Assembly: GCA_032622095.1 (NCBI GenBank)
Contig: CP136069.1
Coordinates: 42,324,194-42,388,193, forward strand
Origin: Siphonodentalium dalli
Lineage: Eukaryota > Mollusca > Scaphopoda > Gadilida > Siphonodentaliidae
Reading direction: 5' to 3'
DNA: 64,000 nt
Shown here: positions 1 through 12,900 of the stretch, in pieces
How positions within the stretch are numbered: the stretch's first letter is position 1
Layout: the number at the start of each line of letters is the position of its first letter
Position numbers and translations under genes: made by a program
Notes under the pieces: generated by a model
Told to the model about the DNA's origin: nothing
The model's database searches: none
The model's input: only the letters and a program-made list of their open reading frames with translations

Positions 1-1901
1 GCCGCAATTTTAGCATCTCTGAGACCCGTAGTCCGGCAGGCAAGTTAAGTGAGAATTTGCCATTTTAATAGCCATTGGTGATTCAGAATATATCATATAT
101 GTTATCAAGCATGTCTATCGTTTGCCTTTACTAACCATGCCAACATCTCTTGTTAAAATATCATAAACTTGCATTGGAAAATGACTAATTTATGTCAGAA
201 GAGATAGCTGGGAACTGGTCCAGCAAACGAAATTGATACGGTTAACGTCACTGAAAACCGAATCGAACGTTTCGTAGTCGCGGGTGGTGTTATTTCGGTT
301 CGTTCGGCAGATGTTTTGGGCCAACTGGCTTCGATGTTCGAGTGAGCTTAACATCTGTGATCGCACATGCTAAAAACGGCACACGCCTATCAATCGTGGC
401 CAAATATTTGACCTATTATGTGAATGTTCTATCAGTAATAGTTGATTCGGTTGCAACATGCCGGCCAGTCGGAGTTATCTGCAGTCGAAAAAGCGGACAT
501 TAATGAAGATTCTGGGTTCATCCCCGATTTGTCAAAAACAAATTCCCGTCTATCAGTTGTAAATATTCCGACGATATGGATTGCATGGTCTAAATATTTC
601 CAACAGTTGGAATTTTTGGTACCAGTTTTATAGGAAAATGTCAACAGATATATAAATGGCTTGGGTGAATAGGATTTAAAGTGGTTTATAATATACCCGA
701 AACGGAAAATGTCAACCCATGCAATGGAATGGGGTTCCAAGGGTTCCAAACCATTTCCTTTCCGTACTTAATTTACTATTTCGTCTGCCCTCAGTTATGA
801 GAATGACTGTACTTCGAAATTATATGCTGGTCGAGTGGACCATGCCATTCCCTGTAACGGATATCTCGAGGACGCGGTTGATTTCAGAAGATGATTCGTC
901 GCGAATAAGGCATGGTTGGTTGATGAAGGTAATTGGTCACGAAGAGCTCTGCGTTATGTTAACACGCACTTTAACAAACGCGGCGATTAATCGCCAGCGC
1001 GTGTGCAATATGAATAGACCCTTAAACAATGTAAGAGAAATCTATCGACAAAGTTTTCTATAGTAAATGCTCATTGTAATTTGGCGAACCCCCGGCTTCG
1101 GGTACATAATTTGATTGACGTTATATGCACGTTGTCCACATCAGCGTCCCTCTGTCGTTTGGCGTCAAACCAAGTTCACGATGCATCAGGTCATCCCCGA
1201 CTTGATGGTAATTGCCCTTTAATTACGCAATCAAAATCGGTTTCCAATATTTAACAGATATTTACGCTGTATGCGTTCACCTCTTAGGGTGGATACACAC
1301 ATGCATGCAATCTCTGTAAATATCGTGTATTTGGCGTTTTACATGGATCATACACACCTGTAACGTGTGTCCGCTGACGAACCCAATCATTGCGACTATG
1401 CTTGACCACAGTGAGCCAAGTTCTGAACGTGCAAAAGCCGTTGACTCAGACGAAATCGTCAGGCCGCTTAAAATAATGGTTCGCCCGATAACCTAAATGG
1501 TGGACGTTCTGTTAAAATCATTTTCAGTCTTCTCTTCATTGTTATACCAGTGATGGCCTCAGGATTTCCCCAACGCAGGGGCTATGATTCCCAGCAGGGG
1601 GGTATATTATCTCTGAAGCTACAGGACTGACCATTACATGGGTCCTCTACGGGGGTGGGTGCAGCACCCTGTGTCATGACCCCCACCCTGAATCCATCCT
1701 GACTTATAAATACTGTAGTCGATTACAATTAGTAGTGATTAATCTTATATATATACAGCTATTTATGCTATTCATATTATTATGAACATATTATTACAGC
1801 TTTAAATGTGAAGGTACAGAAAGCGGTCTTGCTGTGTGTCTTCATTCGGGAAAAGGGTTGTCTAGTTGCGAGTTCCCAATTATACGCCACCTTTCGTCTC
1901 T
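1..1901. other. no recognised feature (left flank)
   Basis: I see no gene, repeat family or RNA in this stretch. Short ORFs on both strands lack any recognisable motif and look like chance. A C/G-rich patch near 1555-1690 is the only compositional oddity. Confidence 0.5.
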
Positions 1902-2880
1902 TAGTCAGGTTCGATATGAAATAAACGTGAAAGGTGCGGGCATTTTTCTTTCAGAAGCTTTTGAGAATTTTTTATGCTGATTTCAAAAACCAATGTTGGC
2001 AAGTCGACAAATTATTATTTCTGACCCAAAATGACAATTCAAAATGGCAAATGGCCGCCATCAGAACAAAGTCTAGATTTCCGTTTACTATTATATATTG
2101 TTCTAAAACGTTTGAATATTATGCATTTCCGTAGTTTCGAACGAATTGTGACAAGAGAGTGATACACAGAACATATGTGGTAATTTAAAGTGAACATGTT
2201 TGACATGTAACCCAATTTATGCTAAAAAAAATGACAACAACAAAAAAACGCGAATTTTATAAATTGTTGCGGTCTTAAATGGCAGAAAGTGAAGTATGCC
2301 GGAAATATATCCTTCAAATGGTTTAGACAGTTGTGTCTAAATATAATTTGTATTCTGATTCCAGAAAACAATGTTGGCAATTCGACCAATAATTATTTCT
2401 GATCTAAAATGACAATTCAAAATGGCCGCCATCAGAATAAAGTCTAGATTTTCGTTTACTGTTATATGTTCTAAGACATTTGAATATTATGCATTTCCTT
2501 ACTTTCGAACGAATTGTGACAAGACACACGATATACAGGACATATGTGGTAATTTAAAGTGAACATGTTTGACATTTAACCCAATTTATGCCCAAAAATG
2601 ACACAAAACGCGAATTTTATAAATTATTGCCGTCTTAAATGGCAGAAAGTGAAGTATTCCGGAAATATATCCTTCAAATGGTTTAGACAGTTCTGTCTAA
2701 ATGTAATTGGTAATCTGATTCCAAAAAACAATGTTGGCAACTCGACAAATAATTATTTCTGACCTAAAATGACAATTCAAAATGGCCGATATAATTATCA
2801 GTTAAAATCATCAGTAATATTATGAAACAGGTTCATCAACACCCAATGCGACACAATTTGCCATCATTTAGCCAAACATT
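1902..2880 (+). repeat. left terminal inverted repeat with tandem ~365-bp units
   Basis: Units begin with an AATGTTGGCAA block near 1990, 2367 and 2730, giving periods of about 377 and 362 bp; the third unit is partial. Each unit repeats the order AATGTTGGCAA, TGACAATTCAAAATGGC, TCTAGATTT, GAACATGTTTGACAT and GGTTTAGACAGTT. The inner edge (2757-2880) matches the inner edge of the right repeat in inverted orientation (about 7745-7870). Confidence 0.8.
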
Positions 2881-2904
2881 GTCACAAAAAATCCTGATTT
2901 ATTA

Positions 2905-3160
2905 TCCTGATTTATTATTGCAGTCAGTTCCACAGTTGCAGAGTAGAGTGGTGTGCAGGGTAACTCTGATTTTCTGCATGTACACCTTGCTGTTACACAC
3001 CCCTTCGTGCACCCACTTTTGATTATTTCGAGACTAGTCCAAGTCTTCTTGTACTAAAACCAGCTAAGATATTGGGATGGCGATTTGCTGTTTTTAGTCC
3101 AAGCCCGCTTGCATACCAATCCTATCACACGAGTTACGCCCACGATCTGTGGCGGGAATC
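2905..3160. repeat. internal inverted duplicates within the large element
   Basis: Bases 2910-3040 are the inverted match of 6580-6690 (shared CAGTCAGTTCCACAGTTGCA). Bases 3040-3095 match the complement of about 4355-4412 (shared AAGATATTGGGATGG). The interior was therefore assembled by several inverted duplications and not by one symmetric event. Confidence 0.65.
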
Positions 3161-4287
3161 TGTGGTGTATTTTACTCGATTTACCTAATGAATCAATACA
3201 TGATGCTATATACATCGGAAAGAGAGACATCTTATGGTCATAATGGTGTATAATAATCTAACTTTCATGTTAAATTACGCATAGAATATTCCGGTTGATT
3301 GTCACCAACATCGCTGTTTTTTCTGTTTGTTTACTTAACTGAAAGCCGAACTCAGGTTCCGAAGAACTTCGGCATTGTCCGGTGTTTGTTCTGAGTATTC
3401 TAGTTTCCGTTTCTATATATAGCGCGGGGTTTTCCGAACAAAATAGCGAAAACCGATCGCCGCAAAGTCCAGTTTCCAATGTGCTTTGAGAACAATTCCC
3501 GCACTAAAAACTTAATGACATAATGGAGGATCAGAAAGGTAGTTTTGTTGACAATTTTCGCAAGCAACTTGTCAAAATTGGAGCAAATTAGAACTCTTGT
3601 GTCTGACTTGCCATGCGTGTGATTTTCATCCATGTGCATTTTGACTTTTGTGTTGATAAAATAATCGGAGAACCGAATCACACAGTTTCGAAATATAGTT
3701 CTTCCGTTTTAGTGGGACTTTTCAAACATAAGGTTAAAAATTTATACAAATTTTGTTTGATTTTTTGTGTGCTTAACAAGAGCAGTATATTGCTCTGTTC
3801 GCTTAGTATATATCTTAATTTCGCTGAAGTCCACCAAATGTGGGAAATGTAGCACCATATTATTTATTCTAATGGTCGTTGTGTTTACACTGTTTTAAAC
3901 TTTGAGAGGGTTGTAATTCCCCGTAATTTATTTAATGTATTACATTTATATCTTCAATGTTTAATTAATCTATTTATTTTTTATTTATTGACACACATAA
4001 TTACGATTACAATGGAGAATTCATCGTAATTTGCGTGGTCAGTCGAAAATCTACGGAATATTTTCAACGGAAAATGCCGAACACAGTTCGCGAGATCAAC
4101 TGAGTTCGCATACTTTAAAAAAATTGTAAACATTGCGGTAAATGTCTCTTTTCGCATTAAATTACCGCTTTCAATTCACAACTGATGTGGGTTTCAGATC
4201 AAATAGCATGTCTTCTGCGGAAAATATCCGTTTATTGTCGCAATTGTGATATTTTATTTCATATAATTGTGGTTTTATTTGAGCGGG
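3160..4287. other. interior of large element, nothing recognised
   Basis: AT-rich sequence between the left arm and the minus-strand nuclease-like remnant. Short ORFs on both strands have no recognisable motif, and I found no inverted partner on the right side. Confidence 0.4.
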
Positions 4288-5757
4288 TCACAAACGCTTA
4301 AGTCGTGTCATAAGAGTGCATGGGCCTGGAACTCGGACTAAAGACCGGCACCTCCATCCCAATATCTTAGCCGGTTTTAGTACGAGAAGACTTGGACTAT
4401 TTCGAGACATGATTTTGGAATGGGTTCTAGTGACGTCATGGTTTGATCTAATCAACCATTGTCTTCTATCCCATTGTCGAAAGATCCGGTAATGTTTGCA
4501 CATGATTGGTCGCTTGTTTCCAAACTAAAACCTGGTAGTTTGTTCTCAAAAGGTGGTACCGGTAATGAAATGAGTCACTGGTTGGTGGAAGCTTTTCGGG
4601 ATATTCAGTCCGAGGGAACATCCTGAATCTTGCATTGTTGAGTCTTGCATCGGAAACTCCATACAACTTGCGTACAAAATGGTCAGCACTTTCAATTGTT
4701 TCAGTGAATATTGCAATATTACCCACACCCGTTAAGAGTTCACAACATTCGAGGTAAATCTTCCATGCAGATCGTTTAGACACCCCATATATGAACGTTA
4801 AAGCATGAAGCGCAAGAATATAGTTCAGAGAGTCGCTCGGTATTTGGGTGGCAACATCCCTGATGGGTATAATTTTAGGGCTTTTGGAAGTTCCAGCCAT
4901 CATGCACACATCACAGTATGCAGGAAATTTGTCTAGGTAACCAAGCAAGACCAATAGAACATCGACCTACCTACTTACCACAATAACTTGTTTCAGATTG
5001 CACCCCATGCTGGTATCAAGTGAATGAAGGATAATCTAGTGTCAGCCTCTTCGTGATTATACTATAACCCTTTCAAGTCTGTTCCATCTACCGAACAATA
5101 TATCTACTCTGCAATCTTCTGGGAACCCCCCTACAACAACAACAACAACAACAACAACAACAGTAACACCTTCTGTTTTCGCTTTGGTAACAAGTTATCG
5201 AGACAAGAAACCATACAAATCGGTCACAAAATGAAACTTTTGCAATTTTGTGGGATGGGAACGTCACGATTTGTTATTGTCCTTCGGATCAATGGTACAT
5301 TGCGACTTCTTCTCGATCTGGTGACAGTCTTGATAGATTTATCCGAGTATCTGTCGAACACTACATCAATCCAGACATAGTCTTCGCCCTTCTTCAACTC
5401 GCACACTGAGCATTCATCGGCCAAATCTCCAAATGTATTTAACTTTTCCGGTTTACCTATGGCCACAACAATGGCCTGACCGTCAATGGCAATACCTGCA
5501 TGAGGAGATGGTGTCAGTGTTTGCAAGTTGACTGCCCTGCCGGCATGAAGGGCAACTAAAAGACGATGTAATACACTGCGATCTGTTTTACAACATGAAC
5601 TCATGCTTGTTCCAATTGCATTATGCCAGACAAATAAAACACTTCGAACTGGAAACAAGGCAATGCTTAGTGACGCTCTGATCGAGAAAGTATCATGCCT
5701 AACAACAATGACACCATTCCCCGTGAAGGTATTGTCATTGACCCTTGTTGTAGCCAT
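4288..5757 (-). pseudogene. decayed nuclease-like gene (HEEADT / DVDVLVLL family)
   Basis: This is a near-complete but broken copy running right to left. The first part (5757-5224, 177 codons) contains DGQAIVVAIGKPEKLNTFGD followed by a VDVVFDRYSDKSIK segment. The middle has HEEADT (near 5055) with a stop codon just before it, and the last part (4954-4466) has DVLLVLLGYLDKF and ALHAL. The order VFDRY, then HEEADT, then DxDVxVL, then HALTxCD is a widespread family of large invertebrate proteins, often multicopy. I recognise the family by motif only. The acidic motif order resembles the FEN/PIN-type 5' nuclease fold, but that assignment is inference. A pure AAC/GTT triplet run (5133-5163) and several frameshifts interrupt it. 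It sits between the long inverted repeats and has an inverted partner at 5760-6530. Confidence 0.55.
5133..5163. repeat. (CAA)n microsatellite
   Basis: About ten CAA triplets in a row. On the minus strand this is a GTT run inside the decayed nuclease-like gene. The inverted partner copy at about 5830 has only three, so the run expanded after the duplication or contracted in the other copy. Confidence 0.9.
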
Positions 5758-5759
5758 CG

Positions 5760-6530
5760 GTAAAGTCCAATTTGAATGGTTTCTTGTATCGAGAACTTGT
5801 TACCAAAGCGAAACAGAAGGTGTTTCTGTTGTTGTTGCAATGGTGTTCCCCGAAGATTGCAGAGTAGATTGTTCGGTAGACGGAACAGACTTGAAAGGGT
5901 TAGAGTCTAATCACGAAGAGGCTGACACTATACTTATCCTTCATTCAATTGATGCCAACATGAGGTGCACAAGTTATTGTGGTAAGTAGGGACGTCGATG
6001 TTCTAGTGTTATTGCTTGGTTACCTAAACAAATTCCCTGCAGATTGTGATGTGTTCATGATGACTGGAATTTCCAAAAGCCCTAAAATTTTACCCATCAG
6101 GGATGTTGCCACCCAAATACCGAGCGACGCTCTGAACTATATTCTTGCGTTTCATGCTTTAACGGTGTGCGATTCAACTTCGTTCATAGATGGGGTGTTT
6201 AAACGATCCGCATTGAAGATTTACCTCGAATGTTGTGAAATCTTGAAGGGTATATGTAATATAGCAATATCCACTGAAACAATTGAATGTGCTGAACATT
6301 TTGTATGCAAGTTGTATAGAAGTTTCCGATGCAAAACTCAACAATGCAAGATTCAGGATGTTCCCTCGGACTGGATCTATTGAAAAGCTTCCACCAACTA
6401 GTGACCAAGTTCATTACTACCGTTTGAGAACAAACTACCAGGTTTTAGTTTGGAAACAAGCAACCATTCCTGTGCAAACATTACCGAACCCTCGACAATG
6501 GGATGGAAAGAAGAAAATGGTTGATTAGAT
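5760..6530 (+). pseudogene. inverted partial duplicate of the nuclease-like gene (C-terminal part)
   Basis: This segment matches the complement of about 4440-5200 at DNA and protein level. It contains HEEADTILILH (near 5918), DVDVLVLLLGYLNKF (5995), ALTVCDSTSFIDGVFKRSA (6160) and RFRMFPRT (6345), the same order as the minus-strand copy. It retains the CDSTSF residues that the left copy has lost and lacks the long GTT run. Two or three frameshifts, one near 6330, break it. The N-terminal segment is not duplicated, so the two copies face each other around one shared N-terminal region at 5224-5757. Downstream sequence (6580-6690) is repeated inverted at about 2910-3040. Confidence 0.6.
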
Positions 6531-6699
6531 CAAACCATGATGTCAATAGAACCCATTCCAAAGTCATGTCTCTAAATAATCAAATGTGGGTGCAATAAGG
6601 GGTGTGTAACAGCAAGGGGTACATGCAGACAATCAGAGTCACCCTGCACACCACTCTACTCTGCAACTGTGGAACTGACTGCAATAATAAACTAGAATG

Positions 6700-7740
6700 C
6701 ACTCATAGAGATGCCAACGTGCGCAAAAATGTAATAAACAATAATTTAAAAAAATAATTTCACTGTATTTTACTTAATTTATTTAATTTAATTTAATGTT
6801 AGCAAAAAAAGACCATTACCATTTCTCATTTCATCACAGATAAAAGGCAAATTACTATATTAATCATTTAAGTAATTAAAACCAATTCCATGTTGCCGAA
6901 AGGATGAGACTTTAATATCGATTACATTTTTTTCAGCGGCATATTTTCATTTTCCGACAAAGTCAAAGTTGACCAAAGGAGCAATTACATGTATAAGAAA
7001 TAATTAATACTATTTGTGTAAATATTGATAGCAGCCAATATGCAACAATAAATATCAATAATTAATCAATAATTAATCAATAACGATCATTTTATGTAAT
7101 TATAAACTCTTCAAACGGTGTTTGTGTCAACAAATGCGTTTTGTTTTGTGTTACGTCATTCGTCGTATTTGACCCGGAACTCGGCTGAAGGTTAGGCTAT
7201 TCAGCCTATTGCGTCGAATTACGAAATCGCGTTTTGGATGTCTCTCTTTTCCCGCACGATAAAAAGAGGTCTTCGCACGAACCAAAAATGATAAAACTTC
7301 CCAATTATAAGTAAAAATACCCAAAATGAAGGAGTCTATGTAGGTCCCGAAGGAGTCTATAGACTCTTTGATGTAGAGTTCTGATGGAGAAAATGTAGGT
7401 CGATCTATTTTTGTCATAACTCTGACGTAATTTGACCTGGGAGAAAAAATCGAAATCGAGGCTCACTACGAGCATGCCAGTTTTAAATATAGAAACAGGG
7501 AATCCCGACAGATGGCGATATCGGCGACAAACAAATAATCGAAAACAACACATAAAATACACATAGCAAAAACGCGGCACAGTAAAAATTCAGAACGCCA
7601 CGAGGTTTTACGTCGTTTTTGGTGACGTCATGGAGTGAAACGGAGTAGGGTGACACCAAGCTACGTACGAATCTGTCTGATCGCCATACTGTTGCGCGAG
7701 CGCACGTAATAAGGCTTTTATTTGACAAATTTTGGCTCTA
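6700..7740. other. interior of large element, nothing recognised
   Basis: AT-rich sequence with short ORFs of 81-91 codons on the minus strand (7151-7728) that show no family motif. A short repeat of ATTAATCAATA near 7055-7085 is low complexity. Confidence 0.4.
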
Positions 7741-8719
7741 TGGTGGCAAATTGTGTCGCATTGGGTGTTGATGCACCAGTTTCATAATATTACTGATGAT
7801 TTTAGAATTTTTAACTGATTATTATATCGGCCATTTTGAATTGTCATTTTAGGTCAGAAATAATTATTTGTCGAGTTGCCAACATTGCTTTTTGAAATCA
7901 GATTACAAATTACATTTAGACACAACTGTCTAAACCATTTGAAGGATATATTTCACTTTCTGCCATTTAAGACCGCAATAATTTATGAAATTCGTGTTTT
8001 TTTATTGTCATTTATGGGCATAAAGTGGGTTAAATGTCAAACATGTTCACTTTAGATTACCACATATGTTCGCTGTGTATAGTGTCTTGTCACAATTCGT
8101 TCGAAAGTACGGAAATGCATAATATGCAAACGTCTTAGAACAACATATAACAGTAAACGAAAATCTAGACTTTGTCCTGATGGCGGCCATTTTGAATTGT
8201 CATTTTAGGTTAGAAATAATTATTGGTTGAGTTGCCAACATTGTTTTTTTGGAATCAGGTTACAAATTACATTTAGACACAACTGTCTATACCATTTGAA
8301 GGATACGTTTCCAGCATATTTCACTTTCTGCCATTTAAGACCGTAATAATTTATAAAATTCGCGTGCTTTGTCATTTTTTGGGCATAAATGGAGTTAAAT
8401 GTCAAACATGTTCACTTTAAATTACCACATATGTTTTGTGTATACTTTTTCTTGTTCCAGTTCGTTCGAAAGTACGCAAATACTCAATATTCGAACGTCT
8501 TAGAGCAACATATAGCAACAAACGTAAAGTTAGACTTTGCTTTGATGACGGCCATTTCGAATTGCCATTTTTGACCAGAAATAATAATTTGTCAACTTGC
8601 CAACATTGGTTTTTGAAATCAGCATAAAAAATACCTTTAGAAACAATTCTCAAAAGCTTCTGAAAGAAAATGCCCGCACCTTCGTTTCTAGAGGATTTTT
8701 AGATTTTCGAACCTGACTA
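7740..8719 (-). repeat. right terminal inverted repeat with tandem ~365-bp units
   Basis: This is the inverted counterpart of 1902-2880 and carries the same units in mirror order, with TTGCCAACATTG blocks near 7880, 8235 and 8600. Unit number and order match the left arm, so the tandem array was probably part of the element before insertion. Apparent ORFs in it are by-products of the repeat. Confidence 0.8.
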
Positions 8720-9298
8720 TCTTGTGTTATGCATGTATTCGCAAAATTTACAGCTATTGAATATTTAAGAAAAACACTATATTGTAAATTCTAGCCCAGA
8801 TAATCCCGGCTGATACATTCAACTAACTCCCTTATATAGTTATTCGAATCTTTTGAAAACCAGTCCCTCCACCTCCAATCATGGATTATGGTCGATAAAG
8901 TTATAATTCAAGCCTATTCGGGCTAAAATTGAGACCGTTAGGAACTTGTTCAACCTTTGAATTGAGAAACATATAATGTTCTGTAATTTTGGGTAAAAAA
9001 TGGGGGTGGGATCACTATTTTTAATTTCAATGCTGCATGTACCTGCATTAATCTTTTGGCGCTGAAATGGATATTTGCAAGGAAATCCCAATTTAGAGTT
9101 ATCACATGAGCTCGCTCTCAAATTATCTGACCAATCTCAACAAACCGTTATTGTCCTAAAAGAGCTACAATTTATTTTTATTTTGAATGACCCAGTTTCC
9201 AAGAAATGACGAGAAACAAATCAAGTATAAAATAGACGGGGACGTCCTCGGCTACACGGTGTTGTACACGTCGAATGTTTACTCATAACACACATTTA
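8720..9298. other. no recognised feature
   Basis: Unassigned sequence between the large inverted-repeat element and the A-rich tail of the L1/Tx1-type LINE. No motif was recognised on either strand. Confidence 0.4.
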
Positions 9299-9804
9299 CT
9301 TTTTTTTATTTATTTATTTTTTTTTTTTATTTATTGGTGAAGTAGATATAACAACAAAAAAATGAGACAGACATACATACACACAAGCATTACATTAACG
9401 ATACATTGATACATATTATATTCTTGCACTCACTTTTGCACGCTCCCAAGTGAATTTCACTCGGGCTATACTTTCTCACTGGCGACATTAATAAAATCAT
9501 GCTTGAATCATATAGTTGTTTTTGGTGTAGTTATTGTAAAGCGATAAATAGTTTGTTTTTCCGTTGGCTATTGGGCGACACAACGTTTGTGCATTTAATG
9601 ACGCGTGTCAGTTATACAGTTATATAAAGAGTAAAGTTAGGCGCAGATAAATTCTTGCCGGCTTTTTGATGATCAAGTTAGGAAAAGATTAATGTAAATT
9701 TGAGAGATAGCTCGGGTTCCAGGCTCTATGTATATAATTATATTAATCGGGGTGTATACATGTATATACATATAAATTTGGTTTTGTTGTGGAATATCAG
9801 CAAG

Positions 9805-9980
9805 TCAATCGGTGTTGTCATTAATAATATTTTCTAAGGGTAGCCATCGATTTTTAAACTCTTGATATCGCATGTTGCTTCTGGGTGTGTATTTATCGCA
9901 TTCATATTTGAATTTTAATTCAGCGAGAAATGCCTTTATTGAAAGTTGGATCGGGTCAAATTTAGTCCTATATATATATA
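9805..9980 (-). pseudogene. out-of-frame C-terminal tail of the L1/Tx1-type ORF2
   Basis: After the TA run the adjacent frame continues with IQLSIKAFLAELKFKYECDK and ends at 9805. That matches the position and lysine/aromatic-rich character of the ORF2 tail in this clade. The main frame instead adds a short unrelated end and stops at 9936. One extra TA unit (two bases) would produce exactly this displacement. Confidence 0.7.
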
Positions 9981-12900
9981 TTGCTTTAGCACAAGTAGGA
10001 AGTAATTTATGATAGAATTCACTTGGCAATGATTAACGCCAAAAAGCATACTTGGTTTGGTTATGTGTATAGACACTTCATTAATTTTCAACCAAGACTG
10101 AATTTCGGTTATAAACCGATTTGTATATGGGCAGTCCCAGAAAATGTGAGAAATGTTCTCTTGAGTATTTTCGCATCGCTTACATAGATCGTCAGCTCTT
10201 ATGCCTGCTATCTTCAGAAATTTGTTCGTCGATAGGATTCTCGTATTAATTCTAAACTGGAACCATTGGAGTTTTGTGTCAGGCGTGGTTGTGAATGGAT
10301 TGCGAAATATATTGTCCCATGATTGGGAGTCGTCTTTTATTTCCGAATTCCATTTTTTACATGAGTTTGGCACCCGTTTCCCCATTGACAGGGTTCGATG
10401 AAAGAGTTGACCGCCTTTCTTGTCCCTTAATAACGGGATCAAAGTTTTGGGTAAGAACGGAGAGGGTAATCGTAGGAGGGGCTGATTTCGAGAGTTTGAA
10501 AGGCTATATATTTGGCGTTTTAGGCTAGCTATAATAACGAAGTTAGTAGAAATATTGAATGTAGCCTTAAGGGAGTCATGGGTGTGAAATTCTCCATTTG
10601 CTTGGAACAGATCGTTTATAAAATATATGCCTGCATTTCTCCACGAAATAAAGTTAATTGGGTTTCCTTCCATTCTGATGTTAGAATTATTCCATATGGT
10701 CTCTGACATGATATTACCATTTTTATCATATATGCTTATAAATTTGCACCAAGAGCTGAGAACATCCCTCCAAAATGGGTTAGAAATTTTTGAAGTTTGT
10801 TTTGACAGGAACTTAGCATCATATGTTAGGTACAGGGGGTCGTTGATAATGGGGGTGTCTTTTAGGAGAGGTGCCCAATTTGATTGTTTACATATCAGAC
10901 GTCTCAGCCATATGATTTTCATTGCGTCGTTAAAATGTTCCAAGTTGATCATTTTCAGTCCTCCTAGGGAGTAATCGAGACCTAACTGCTTCCTTTGTAC
11001 TCTGTCTCGTTTAGAGTTCCAGATAAACTGGAATAAAATTGTGTTTAACTTCTTAACGAAAGCATCGTCTGGATTGGGGAGAGACATGAATATGTGGGTT
11101 AGCTTTGGAAGAATAAGTGTCTTAATGACAGTTATTCTTCCAATTGGGGTTAGTAGCCTGTGGCTCCATATCTTGGTTAGTCGTTCTATTTCGTCCAATT
11201 TACAGGAGTAGTTTGTCATCATCTTTCGAAGATCAGTGTCGAAATTAATGCCCAGAAAGTTGAAAGTGTTTGAGTAGGATAATTTTAAATCATGGCACAT
11301 GGTTGATTCACAGTTTGCTCTTGATCCTATCCATGCCGCCTGACATTTCTCCGGGTTAATACGCAGTCCCGAAACCCGAGCATATAGGTCAAGTATTGAG
11401 TAGGCCTCACGAATGCTACTTTCATTGCCATCAAGTATAAACGTTGTATCGTCCGCGTATTGTGATATTTTATACTCTGAACCACCGAGGACTATTCCTT
11501 TAATTTTATCATTTTGTCTTACCAACAATGCTAACACCTCTGCGCAGAAGAGAAAAATATATGGGGATATGGGATCACCTTGTCGACAGCCACGCCCTAA
11601 TTTAAAACTTTGTGATATGTGACCATTAATCAGGATGGACGAACTAGCGTCTTGATATAGAATTGTCATCCACTTTTTTATGGAATCACCAAATTTGAAA
11701 AAATTGTGGCATTTATGTATGAAGGACCATGACACTGAGTCAAATGCTTTTTCGAAGTCTACTAGGAGCAGGACTCCAGGCTTATCGTGTGCTTTCGCTT
11801 GATGCATTATGTCATATAAGAGCCTTGTGTTATCTCCAATGTATATGTCAGCTAGAAATCCTGTTTGGTCAGAATTAATTATATACGGGAGGACGCGTTT
11901 AAGTCTATATGCGATGCACGAGGAGGCGAGTTTATATGTTGTGTTCAAAAGGGAGATGGGTCGCCAGTTATTTAATAATTGACGGTTTTTGCCCTTCTTT
12001 GGAATGAGTGTTATAATACCCTGTTTTTGTGTGATCGATAATTCTTCGATTGAAAATGATTCGTTAAGTGAGTCTGTCACAAAGGGGCCCAGATCAGACC
12101 AGAAAAATTTGAAGAATTCATATGTGTAACCAGATGGTCCCGGGCATTTGCAGTTTTTCGATTGTTTTAATGCATGTGTCAATTCTTGTAAAGTTAGCGG
12201 ACCCTCAATGCTCGATGCTTGAGATGGCGTTAGTTTGGGGGTTTCAGAATTTTTTAACATTCGATTTAGATCTTGATCGTCAGTTTTTTTATGTGAATAG
12301 AGAGTTTGGTAGAAATTTCGAGCTTCCGACATGATGCTGTCTTGTGTTGTCAAATTATTACCGTTCTTATACGTCAAACTGGTCAGGGTTTTAGAAATAT
12401 AATTACGTTTCTCTAAATTCAGAAAATATTTTGTGGGTTTTTCTCCTTCCTCGACCCATTTCGCTCGGGATCTAATCATAGCACCACGATTGCTCTCTCT
12501 TCGTATTTTTTCTAATTCAGATTCAGTTTTTTCCATGTCTTCCACGAGCTTCTGTTTACATTTAAGACTTACTGATGGGTTGTCCAGGTTAATTGATATG
12601 ATGTTTTTCATTTCAGAGAGGAGTTGTTCTCTTTTAAGACGTTCTCGTTTACGGTTCGCACAGAACTTTATAGTTTCTCCTCTAATGTCTAACAAGATGG
12701 CATCTAAAAGAAGTCTCTTGTTGATATTACATGAAGCTTTATGTTCACCGTCATCTTCTACACATAAGTAGCCATAGCGAACTTTATTTTCTTCTATGAG
12801 TCTTTTAACTAAGTCGCAATATTCCTTGCTATGTAAAATTGAGTTTTTGAACTTCCAAAAACCATGACCAGTTTTCATGTTGCTAACGGTTATTTGACAG

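Larger units (their letters stand above)
1902..8719. mobile_element. large inverted-repeat DNA element (~6.8 kb) with ~1-kb terminal repeats
   Basis: The left end (about 1902-2880) reappears in inverted orientation at about 7740-8719. Both extremities read TAGTCAGGTTCGA inward, and both continue to a shared G/C-rich block containing GGTGCGGGCATTTT (near 1935 and, inverted, near 8675). Each arm contains about two and a third tandem copies of a ~365-bp unit. The interior holds decayed copies of a nuclease-like gene in inverted orientation. Long terminal repeats built from tandem units resemble Foldback/Galileo-type elements, but no transposase is recognised, so the superfamily is unassigned. 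No clear target-site duplication was found; TA lies at both edges. Arms were aligned by eye and are diverged by substitutions and small indels, so this is not a recent insertion. Confidence 0.75.

Noticed and set aside
7151-7728. Three overlapping minus-strand ORFs as a possible transposase of the large inverted-repeat element
   Set aside because: Short, different frames, no DDE-type or zinc-binding motif visible.
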